21,922 bases of DNA from Phallusia fumigata (Eukaryota > Chordata > Ascidiacea > Phlebobranchia > Ascidiidae), in NCBI GenBank assembly GCA_008931825.1, contig QXVZ01011743.1, positions 1-21,922 of the forward strand, written 5' to 3'. Every line of letters starts with the position of its first letter. Positions within the stretch are counted from its first letter, which is position 1. The notes below the pieces were generated by a model. That model ran no database searches, was not told where the DNA came from, and was given only the letters and a program-made list of their open reading frames with translations. Shown here in pieces: positions 1 through 9,573 of this stretch. The translations under genes and the position numbers were made by a program.

Positions 1-3000
1 TTTCCCATTGGTAAGTCTCACCTTGTTGACATTACCTTTGCGCTGTTTGGTTTTCATTCATCAACAGTTTAACAAGCGGACGTGTATGCAGAAAGTTAAG
101 GAAATACTTTTGCTGGTAAACGCGGCCCAGGATGTCGACCAAGTTTATGTATCCGCATAGAGCGCAATGCATTTATCAAACACACATAGCAACAAGGTTT
201 GTTCGTTCGATTATATCATCCATAAAACACATTTTAACATGGTCACATATAGGTTTATAGGGCAGAGGTCAAAAATTGTGGTGATTTTACTCCTGTTTGG
301 GATATCGTGATACGTATAAGCTATCCGGTTTGCATAATCATAGTTCAGTTTTAATATAAACACAGCTATTAGCCTGGGCGTTACTCTTTGCAGAAAACGG
401 TGGCGATAGACTTGATGATGAGGTCTTCCGCAAACTTCGTGTGCTCGTCAAACAGCGCATCAACACGTTGCGATCCCGCAACCAGATTTCCCCGTTCTTC
501 GTTCTGCCCCGGCTAGTGGAAGCCGACTTCTACGCAGGAGAAAGCTGGCATCAGTACGAGGAAAAGAATTTAAGCTGTCACAAAGCGATCATGCGCCTCC
601 CTGACCAACCAACAACTCATTACTCGGATATTTTTGAGCCCGCAAACGGCCAAGAACCCCGATACGTATCTGTGCTTGGACATCCTGGCTGCGGGTGTAC
701 CACTGTATCACTGAAGTTTGCCGACGAGCTGCTGTCGAAACGCAAACGACGCTCTGTGGTGCTGGTATACAACTTTACGTGGATGCAGCAAGTAATGTCC
801 GAGCGTATGACGTTGCAGGAGTTGTTGATCAACCGGGCGTATCCAGGCATGACAGATGCTGAGTGTGACGTCGTGTTCAACTGGATAACAGAGAACCAAA
901 GACACTGTATGTTAATTATTGACCATTTCAATGTCAATCGCCTGAACATGGATGACATACCACAAGAGGCCAATTACCAGACCAAAGCGACGATTGGAAG
1001 TTTGTTTGCCCTTCTGTTATCTGGCGCCTTGTTAAGAGACGTCAAAATTTTAACAGCTTCCCGCCCAAACAGCGTTTTAATGTTATCGGGCAGGCACCGA
1101 CCTGACGTAACGTACCTAATGTACGGATTCAGTGCTGAAAGCGTAAACACGTTGTGGACAAATCTCGTGGGCAGAAACTCTCATCAACTGTGGGAAGAGC
1201 TGCGCCGTAAATCCAGTCTGGTTTTAACCATAATGCCCGGCTCCCCGTTTCTAATGCATAGCGCTGCACTCGCTATCGAGGCAGGCTGCGGCACAACGGC
1301 TCAGGTCTACTGCTATATGTACAAGCACTACCTCCGATCCAATCACTGTGACCTTAAGCCTGTCATGATCGATCGTCTTCGTCTCTTGGCCTTCGATCAC
1401 AAATCTGTACCGTTGTCGGCGCTGTCAATGTCAATTGATGACATCAAAGACTTTATGGTGGCTTTGCCTGTGCGACGCGAAAGGAAGAGTGGCGAGCGGT
1501 TGACAGAACGCGATATAAAGCTTTTCTTCATACACATCATTGTGAAGGAGTATCTAGCGTGCGAGTATATCCTTTCCAGCCTATCGTGTGCTGAATTGGC
1601 CGATTATTTGGCCACTGAGGTTTCAAAGCGAAAACACCTAGAACTTCTTCTTTGCTCGATCTTGCTCGACGAACAAGTGCAAGTTGGTGAGTTAACACAC
1701 AAATGAGTGACAAATTGGCCCTTGTTTCAAATCAGTTTCTCGGCAGAACAAGTTTAAATTTCCTGACAAATTTTGGGCAATCAGGAAAGGCACTCATTTG
1801 AATTGTAACAAGCCGTGGTTGGCAAAAGTATGTCAACAATGTTTCTGCAAAACTGTGTTGTTTTAGCTTTACAACGTACGTTAAGTAAAACAATAGCCCA
1901 TTTCGTCTTAATAAACCGGATGATCATCTCATGAAACCGAAACTATACTGTTTTCACAACCTGCTACTGAACTGTATAGCACCAGCCATTTCTCGTACAC
2001 CCCACTGTATTTTCCGGAAAGTATTTATTGTTCTCATGTTTAAATAACAAAAAAAGTTGTTTGGATGTTATAGATGTAATGTAATATCTATATAACCGAC
2101 CCTAATACTTCAGTATCCTTGTACCCCCTAGAAACAGATTACGTACCCCTTTGGGGCAAGCATACCCCGGTGCCTATGGAAGCAAATTAAGACAATGAAC
2201 TTTTATTGTTGATGTCGCGAATGCTAGTTTGTTAATCTTTACATACGTTTGGTAGAGTTTCCTATTGAAGACGGAAAGAGAGAAATCTTCTGCGATCACG
2301 TGATAAACGTATGCAAGTCTTCGACGGGGCCTGTCTGTAAGTATTACAATGTTAATACTTGCTTGGTTTACAGAAAAAACTCTTGTTAAGAGCAACATGT
2401 CTAAAATTGCATTTAAACATGTAACTTCAAGATGCCTTGATATTTTTAACTTGGTACAATTAAGTGCTTGATGTTTTCCCAAATAAAAGTAACTTACGTA
2501 TGTCCTGGTTAAATATCTTTAGGAACGAAATAATATTAATAAATGGCAACCACTTTTGCGTTGGCGAACACACCGTGTGTATAGCGGAAAACGTGGTTGA
2601 AAAACAACACTGCAAGTTTCCACTGCACAGCAACTGATCAACAGTTTTCGTGTCATAACGATTAGAGAACGTGCCTTGCAGCATCATTAGTTGGTTTAAT
2701 AAAGCGGATGGCTTTATTACATGCCATTGTGGGGTTTTCCTGTACAAATAACAACTCGCCAAAATGGCAACGACCTAAAGTGACATACATCTTTCCTGTT
2801 TTGCAACTGTAGCCAGTGCGGGGAATAATTTATCATTAACGTTACCTTATTAAAACAATGCCGTTGAATCAAAACAGCAGGGTTGCACAACCTGCTCTCT
2901 ATTTTATCACAGACTTTATTTTACCAACAGCCGACAGTGAGTCCAAGTTAATTCATAAATTACGAATTATAATGGGATGGGATTAATTTAATAACATTCC

Positions 3001-5506
3001 ATTTACTTGTGTCTAAACGTTTAATGAAATGTAAAGCTTTTCAAAGACTTCATTGTTTTTATTGCTACAGTTTTATAATAGCCAAAGATTTTTTTAAGGA
3101 CGGGCGTCAATAGCCTACATACCATTCATATAAATCATTAATTTAATAATTAATATCCTCGGCAGCAGGTTTATGCAATACTTTGTCTGGAAGCATTGCC
3201 TGAAAGTTAAGCTAGGAATAATATAGTGGGATACATCGAATCTGTCGCAACTGGAACAGAAAATGAGACTGACTCGTTTCTGTTTTGTTAAACTCGATGA
3301 ATCATTAAATACAAACATCGGTTATTAAATATTAGCAAATATTATGGACACGCGCTTAGCGACAACGAAAATGCCTGTTTGGTTGAACACTTTTGAGTTC
3401 AAGCCGATTACAGCCTTTTAAAAAAAGTTTCACGGATTCGTTATTATTAAATATTCGATGTTTGTTTTTGTGAACATTTTTAAATAGGTATGTAAGCATA
3501 GTTCAACCATAACTGGTTCTTTGGGGGTAAATTATGAATAAAATCGAGTTTATACAAACGATAGCGAACGGTGTTGAAATCGAATTAAACCTCACCCCGC
3601 CATGTAGTTCAATTTCAGTCGCAAAAGTGCAAAAACAAAACTATAACTCCCTACTTTTGTTACAGATGGCACTGGTGGCGTCCCAAGCCAACTTATCCCG
3701 GCCAAACGTGGCCGTTACTTGGGTATCCTCCAGGTGGCGCGCGAGGGCAATTGCCCTGAGTTAACCAGAAGCATTGCTGCCGTGTTCCCCGATTACGCCG
3801 ATTTCACTGATCACAAATTCACCGAGAGTGAGATTCATTCCCTCTGTCGCGTCCTGGCTCGTTGTGAGAATTTCATTCAGCTACTTGTGCTCGTTCGTTG
3901 CCGGTTGACGTCACAGGCGGTTGATTACCTCACACAAGCTCTTGTCCGGATGCCTGGCTGGGTAAGCCCGTAAAACTGGAGTAAAATACCGAAATTAACG
4001 TTGGGAAATCAATTAGCTGGGTCCAGTTACAGCCTACAGGAAAGGTACAGGAAATTTTCTTCAATCCCCAGAACGTTTGTTGGCTTAAACCAGTATTGGG
4101 ACTGCGACAGTAATACAAACAACTGGTAATGAGCTTGAATAAGGGAATATGTTTTTAAATTATTGGAATTCCACCACTGGCAATGTCGCTTAATTTTTCT
4201 TTACTTAAGACTAAAAAATGTATAACCGCCAGGTTTGCGACCCAAGGCGGTTGCACTAACCACTGGCCACCATCAGGGCCTCCAAGAAAAATAAAGAAAA
4301 AAGTGGTATAATTCATCTGGTGTACCTAATACTCGTAGAATGTTTAGACAGAAATGGGCCATTGTATTTATGCCTAGCTATGACAAACAAATGAAAATAC
4401 TTCTTCGACCATGGGCCTTTCCGTAGCTCTTGGGCTCTGGAACAATGTTCTTTCCTTTTCTCCAACACAAGAAAAGTTAACTAGATTCTCCATTAAAATA
4501 TCATTATGTGTACTATACTGTTATTGAAATATTGGCCCTGTAGCCTTTATTCCTGCGCTTGAAACTATCCGGCAGGGTTTCTTACGGTGGTCTTAGTGCC
4601 CCCCTGACTGGTTCCACCAACGTTTCCCCCCGGTCTTTAACCATTGCGCCAAACTCACCCTCTGATATGCGTCCCCACCACATACCGCCTGTGATGACGG
4701 TGTAGTTGTGGCGCTTTTAACCTTGATCCACCAATTGTGACCTTTACTTTTTTATAACGTTTCTACGTTGGGCAGCTATTTCCGGCTTGGTGATTGCTTT
4801 AGTGGTAATGTGTCGCTACGATTTCATTCACCAAGCGAAAAAAACTCGGCTCGTATCGTAATCGCCAGAAGTCAGGTATCGTCACCCTCATAGCTTAATT
4901 GATTATTTACTGATACAGGTGGTCACGTTGAATCTAAGCGGAAACCGACTGGCTACCAGGGAGATCGCTATGTTATGTCGTTGCATTGGCAAGATTGAAC
5001 GTTCGCTTATTCTCAAGTCGTGTCTTTACGATAAAAAAGACGAACTACGACCGTTCAGCGAAGACGAAAGGCTGCTGTTGAAAACTGCTATCTCAGAAAC
5101 CAACTCGGTAAAGATAAAAAGTTTGGATTTTCCGTTTAACGTAAGAGAGTTAACAAATAACACAGGGGTGTCCAACTTTTTTCAACTCGAGATCCAAGTT
5201 TTAAATAGCCAACCACCTAAGATTGACCGTTCCAATGTCCGCATTCAAAACCTTTCCTTGAGAAACAATTGTTTAGGACGATTGCGTTTTGTAAACGGAC
5301 AGACAAAACGTCCATTCCTTTTTTGTGTAAACGTAAACTTGCATATCTATACAACAAAAGCTTTGAATAAAACCAGACATATCCAACGACGCAAAACTGC
5401 ATCTGAAAAAACACGCGATTATACACAAAAACGATTGTGTTTAATTTTTTTCTACACCCCTTGCTATCGGGTTGGGATTAGTCAGCGATCTACCTCTACT
5501 GGTTGA
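1..5506 (+). CDS. NACHT-LRR (NLR-type) receptor, 3' part of gene
   Basis: The gene starts upstream of the window. Coding segments are 1-10, 394-1686, 3666-3961 and from 4919. Donors are GTAAGT (11), GTGAGT (1687) and GTAAGC (3962), and the phases agree at every junction. The large exon encodes a NACHT NTPase: P-loop GHPGCGCTT (678-704), Walker B-like LIID (912-923), a sensor-1-like TASRP (1053-1067), then a helical region of NACHT-associated type. The following exons add short helices and leucine-rich repeats (LNLSGNRL at the start of the 4919 exon, IQNLSLRNNCLG near 5245-5280). NLRs are cytoplasmic sensors that oligomerise on nucleotide binding. Here the P-loop lysine is Cys (TGT, 696-698), so nucleotide binding may be impaired. 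The last exon either reads through to TGA at 5504-5506, or splices (donor at 5291, acceptor before 5655) to a short exon ending at TAA 5676-5678. The family is fairly sure; the ligand and the N-terminal effector domain are not visible. Confidence 0.75.
1707..3665 (+). other. NLR-gene intron, no recognised content
   Basis: This is most of the intron between the NACHT exon (donor at 1687) and the 3666 exon. It is AT-rich. Short reading frames occur on both strands, but none shows domain-like composition, splice-site support or recognisable similarity. I see no RNA gene and no mobile element with convincing ends. Confidence 0.6.
4221..4290 (-). repeat. tRNA-derived SINE relic
   Basis: On the minus strand, a tRNA A-box-like TGGCCAGTGGTTAG is followed at tRNA-like spacing by a B-box-like GGGTCGCAAACC. 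This fits the tRNA head of a SINE and not a functional tRNA, because no full cloverleaf is visible. It lies inside the NLR intron 3962-4918. A second, weaker A-box-like run (TGGCGCAATGGTTAAAG, minus strand) occurs near 4640 in the same intron. Confidence 0.45.
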
Positions 5507-5678
5507 GCACTTCTGAATTCACCTGTTGGGTAAAACCGTAGTTTTTTGTTAATATTGGTCTGTACAATGTTGCCAACAACACCGCGATTCGATTACTCTC
5601 TCTCTGTGTTTGTGCTTTAAAAGTAACACTAACCATTTAAACTTCGTTTCGCAGGAAGCCAACATTATCGGAGACTAA

Positions 5679-6130
5679 ACATGAAAAGTTCAGTTGTTGG
5701 ACGAGAAACTTCACAAAACTGACGTTTTATGTTCCATTCCCAAGTATCTTCTCCAGCAAAATGTTTTTACAAACTTTTTCCATGACTGTTTTACAGTTTT
5801 CGTTTTTAAGTTTTTAACACACTTCACTGCGTATGCCTGGTAAAGATGACAAATATTCACAATACACTTATTTTTGTTTACTGTGAACAAACTGATTTTA
5901 CAAAGTATATTTTATGACCTTTTTCCTTTTGTGCAATGGCGATGAAGTACACTTTTGCAAGCACATTTTCATGCATATACTTTTAAAGATTTAGCCAGTT
6001 ATGAAGTTTATTCATTTTCATATGTGGCAGTTAAAAAAAATGCAGATTTTTTCACACAGAAAACATTATTTCCAGCTAAAAGGCAAAGAATACGCTAGCT
6101 GCAAAAGATAAAAAACAACAGACTTGTGTA
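5679..6130. other. Intergenic, convergent 3' ends of the NLR gene and MIC13
   Basis: This is an AT-rich spacer between tail-to-tail genes. No reading frame of interest is seen. The only landmark is a minus-strand AATAAA (TTTATT on +, 6007-6012), about 120 bases beyond the MIC13 stop codon. Confidence 0.6.
6007..6012 (-). terminator. Candidate polyadenylation signal for MIC13
   Basis: An AATAAA hexamer on the minus strand lies about 120 bases downstream of the MIC13 stop. It is the first canonical signal seen in that direction. Confidence 0.5.
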
Positions 6131-8629
6131 TCATTTTAATTTATCAGATAAATACTGAATACATTTTTTGCATTGATGGCTTAAGTTATCTGGAGCATCA
6201 GCAAGAAAGTTAATAGATTTATCAACTCCATAATTCCACTTGTCAGCAAAATTTGTCGTTGGGAGTCCAACCTGCCAGAAAATTACCATCATAAAGTCAT
6301 AATTAGCCTTGGGCAATAGTAACAAATATTTTTGGTGGTAGTTGTTGGTATTTCAAACTTTAAGAACTGCTAAAATTAAGACCACGGAGTTACTGCATTT
6401 TGTGTAGGTGTACAAGACCGAGTATACTTCGAGCTACACCCCAGACATAACGAAATGCACAGAAAGAACACTCAGTTTTCTTCTGATAGACTGATATAAA
6501 TTGAGCATATATTGGTGGCAACCATCAGAAAAACCCTAAAATTGTGTTAAGTTACATTGTTATGATGACTCAAAGATCAAAAGTTGGTTCAAGTAAGGGT
6601 TCGGAAAAAACTCGAGTGGAGTCACATCTGATTTGACTCGACAAATTGACCTGTCTCACACATGATAAACCTTATTGTGTTATAAGCAGTTTTTCAGTAG
6701 CTGACCTTTAATTAATCAACATGGCCTGCCCAAACTATTTTTTCTTCCTTTTTTTGTGAACACTTTATGTATCGAATAGGTCATAAATTTCAATAAATAT
6801 CAGTTAATTAAACTTTTCATGATAATAGAGACTACACCTGTAGATCTTGTAACTGAAAGGTCATATACACATGGACTTGTTTTAAGTCATCAAGCAGTGA
6901 ACTCAGACTTGAGTTGGACCCGCTGGGTTGACTTAATACAATGTTTTATTTCCGCCAATAAAAAAATGAAGGAATGAAACCAGTACTGGCTATTATTATG
7001 GCAAGGAGGCATTGAATACCTTTTAGATTTTAGTAGTAGATGCACAATTGTAAAAAGTTAAATAGAAAAAAGAAAATAGTTAACTGCCAAGAAAAAAATT
7101 GTTTGACTTTTGATTTGGATGTAAATATGAGTTTAAAATACACTTTTTACAATTGGGCATCTACTAGTTTAAAATAAGTTGTAAGCAATATTGGTCAACA
7201 TACCTTCGTCAAATAACTTCCTCCCAGTCTGTTATCAACATTTTCAGTTAAATTCCTAATTGCAGTGAGGCTTTGATCTGTATCCTCTCCCCACAGGCCA
7301 TTNAGTAACAAATATTTTTGGTGGTAGTTGTTGATATTTCAAACTTGCTAAAATTAAGACCATGGAGTTACTGCATTTTGTGTAGGTATGCAAGACCGAG
7401 TAAATTTAGAGCTACACCCCAGACATAACGAAATGCACAGAAAGAACACTCAGTTTTCTTCTGATAGACTGATGTAAATTGAGCATATATTGGTGGCAAC
7501 CATCAGAAAAACCCTAAAATTATGTTAAGTTACATTGTTATGATGACTCAAAGATCAAAAGTTGGTTCAAGTAAGGGTTCTGAAAAAACTCGAGTGGAGT
7601 CACATCTGATTTGACTCGACGAGTTTACCTGTCTTACACATGATAAACCTTATTGTGTTATAAGCAGTTTTTCAATAGCTGACCTTTAATTAATCAACAT
7701 GGCCTGCCCAAACTATTTTTTATTCATTTTTATGTGAACACTTTATTTTTCGAACACATAGGTCACAAATTTCAATAAATATCAGTTAATTAAACTTGTC
7801 ATGATAATAAGGACTAGACCTTGTAACCGAAAGGTCATATACACATGGACTTGTTTTAAGTCATCAAGCTGTGAACTCAGACTTGAGTTGGACCTGCTGG
7901 GTTGACTTAATACAACGTTTTATTTCCGCCAATAAAAAATGAAGCAATGAAATCAGTACTGGCTATCATTATGGCAAGGAGGCATTGAATACCTGTTAGA
8001 TTTTAGTAGTAGATGCCCAATTGTAAAAAGTTAAATAGAAAAAAGAAAATAGTTAACTGCCAAGAAAAAAATTGTTTGACCTTTGATTTGGATGTAAATG
8101 CGAGTTTAAAATACACTTAAGTTGTAAACAATATTGCTCAACATACCTTCGTCAAATAACTTCCTCCCAGTCTGTTGTCAACATTTTCAGTTAAATTCCT
8201 AATTGCAGTGAGGCTTTGATCTGTATCATCTCCCCACAGGCCATTTCTTGTTGTGAAATAAACTGCTCCACCAAATATTCCAACTTTTCCGCTAAATCTT
8301 AATGACGGAAGTTAAAAACAATTGGTCAATCGGTAAAATAACAGCTGAAAATGTGGATTTTGTAGCTGTGTAGGTTTTACGCCAACAAACATTAAATTAA
8401 GTTTTAGTTGGTGGAAAATCATAATTCAGGGGTGCTTACTTTACCACCACTACAGAAACAATTTATAATTTAAATGGTGGTTAACGTTGACACATGGGAC
8501 ATGGTAATGCTATGTTGTTGTTTTTCATTGTGTAGAACTTAATGTCAAAGTTAACTTCCACAAAAACATTCACAAATTTATAACACATCAATTTACTTAC
8601 TTGGCAACAGATAAAATACCTGAAGACAT
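6131..8629 (-). CDS. MICOS13: MICOS complex subunit MIC13 (QIL1)
   Basis: Three exons on the minus strand: 8601-8629 (ATG at 8629-8627), 8147-8297 and 6131-6271. Donors are GTAAGT and GTATGT. The product is 106 residues, against 118 in human. Exon 2 encodes the short hydrophobic N-terminal segment with KVGIFGGAVYF, which corresponds to the GGAVY core of MIC13 and is its single inner-membrane anchor. Exon 3 encodes the C-terminal domain (NFADKWNYGVDKSINFL), matching the conserved W-N-x-G region. By family knowledge, MIC13 links the MIC10 and MIC60 subcomplexes of MICOS at mitochondrial cristae junctions. Intron 2 (6272-8146) contains a second, partial copy of exon 2 at 7204-7302, next to an N; this copy lacks an acceptor and probably reflects assembly. 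Exon 2 has two in-frame candidate acceptors six bases apart. The gene is head to head with the channel gene at 9574. Confidence 0.82.
6318..7302. repeat. Tandem duplication, copy A (partial MIC13 exon 2 plus intron 2)
   Basis: This 985-base unit starts with AGTAACAAATATTTTTGG and ends with CCACAGGCCATT, directly before the N at 7303. It is nearly identical to 7304-8245. By eye the two copies differ at roughly 4 % of positions over the first ~320 bases, plus several small indels. At its right end it carries the donor-side 99 bases of MIC13 exon 2 (7204-7302). In that exon part the copies differ by a Glu/Asp codon change (GAG here, GAT in copy B). Confidence 0.9.
7035..7165. repeat. Small inverted-repeat (MITE-like) element in copy A
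   Basis: Two 24-base arms, 7035-7058 and 7142-7165, are inverted copies with one mismatch (core ACAATTGGGCATCTACT on the right arm). They flank about 83 bases. Copy B keeps only the left arm (8008-8031), and its base at the mismatch matches the right arm of copy A. Short arms and AT-rich filling fit a MITE or a large hairpin. No target-site duplication is clear. Confidence 0.5.
7303..7303. other. Ambiguous base (N) at the duplication junction
   Basis: This is the only N in the window. It falls exactly between the end of copy A and the start of copy B of the ~1 kb tandem duplication, as expected where two allelic or overlapping contigs were abutted. Confidence 0.95.
7304..8245. repeat. Tandem duplication, copy B (MIC13 exon 2 plus intron 2)
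   Basis: This 942-base unit is homologous to 6318-7302. It is shorter mainly because it lacks about 30 bases that in copy A hold the right arm of a small inverted repeat (7142-7165), plus a few smaller indels. At its right end it runs without a break into the rest of MIC13 exon 2 and its acceptor, so this copy belongs to the intact exon. Confidence 0.9.
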
Positions 8630-9573
8630 TTTTTGATTACTTTTTTATTTACAGAAACATGCAACAAGTTCTGGAAGTGGAACCTGGAAGCCAACAAGTA
8701 AACACCGGACATCGAAATCTTACAATTTGCCTATAGTGCTCTCACCTCTCACACAAAACTAAACATGATGTAACAAAATGAAATGCAACACCACATTAAA
8801 TTTTTAATCCGTTGTTCCTCATTTAATTACAATTCAAAAATGTTTGCAATTGTGGTACAAAATGTTGTTTTTAAACCTTCATGTGTTAGCTTTTCATTTT
8901 TTCTCGAAAAAATATTCAATATTTTGCTGCATAGGACCTAAACATGGGATTCTACCTTTCGGGAAAACAAAATTAAAGTTAAAACTCAAAAATGATTATG
9001 TTCATAATGTCAACGAAATGTCAATAGAGCGATGTTAGAAGTGTTTGCGAAAGAATGTTAAACCAGGTGAGTGACATTTTATCTAAACATACGCAGGACC
9101 GTAGTTTTATGGTTAAAATCGAACTACATTCCATCAAAACATTTGGTTTTATATTGACCCAAACCTATGGCCTGCACAAATGCTTATCGCGCTGTAGTTG
9201 AGGACAATGCTGGCAACTACATACAAAACTGGGCTACCAGGTTGGTGTGCGACGCAGAGTTGGTCAACCCCCAATATTTTGTGTTCAATTAGTTTAAGAA
9301 ACTGTGTACAAAATGACTGATAGGGTACGCGTTTGTTAACTTCAAAGCACAAATTGATGAAGTGACAATGCAAATAAACTTGACTTGACTCGACTCGACT
9401 CCAAGCCCAAGGTTTTGTAAGATATAAAAATCATTGGCGTGAAATGACTCATGAAAACTCGTGACAGCTATCACCCGGAAATTCCAAAGGTACGTTGTGT
9501 CAGAAAAAACAAAACACTTGTGGTTTATCAACCTTGTTTACTGCACAGCTGGTAGCTATATTCAGCAGGCAAT
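8630..9573. other. Divergent intergenic region between MIC13 and the channel gene
   Basis: This spacer should hold the promoters and 5' UTRs of two head-to-head genes. No convincing TATA box or other named site is seen. An in-frame TAG at 9553-9555 precedes the channel start codon, and a possible splice or trans-splice acceptor (TTTACTGCACAG) ends at 9548. The retroelement-like segment 9167-9401 is listed separately. Confidence 0.5.
9167..9401 (+). mobile_element. Possible 3' tail of a retroelement
   Basis: A 41-codon reading frame (9167-9292, ending NPQYFVFN then TAG) is followed by AATAAA at 9373-9378. Directly after comes a short pentamer array of TTGAC/TCGAC units at 9380-9401. A coding end, a poly(A) signal and a short tandem tail resemble the 3' end of some non-LTR retrotransposons. 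I do not recognise the peptide, and it could equally be chance or an unrelated gene fragment. Confidence 0.25.

Noticed and set aside
620-973. Minus-strand open frames opposite the NACHT exon
   Set aside because: They are antisense to a well-supported exon and show no domain features; they are shadows of the coding strand.
4540-4740. Possible second tRNA-derived repeat (TGGCGCAATGGTTAAAG on the minus strand)
   Set aside because: The A-box-like run is good, but no convincing B-box follows, so it is only mentioned with the nearby SINE relic.
8844-9038. Plus-strand 64-codon frame in the MIC13-channel spacer
   Set aside because: Composition is low-complexity (Lys/Leu/Phe-rich, AT-driven), with no splice context and no recognisable similarity.
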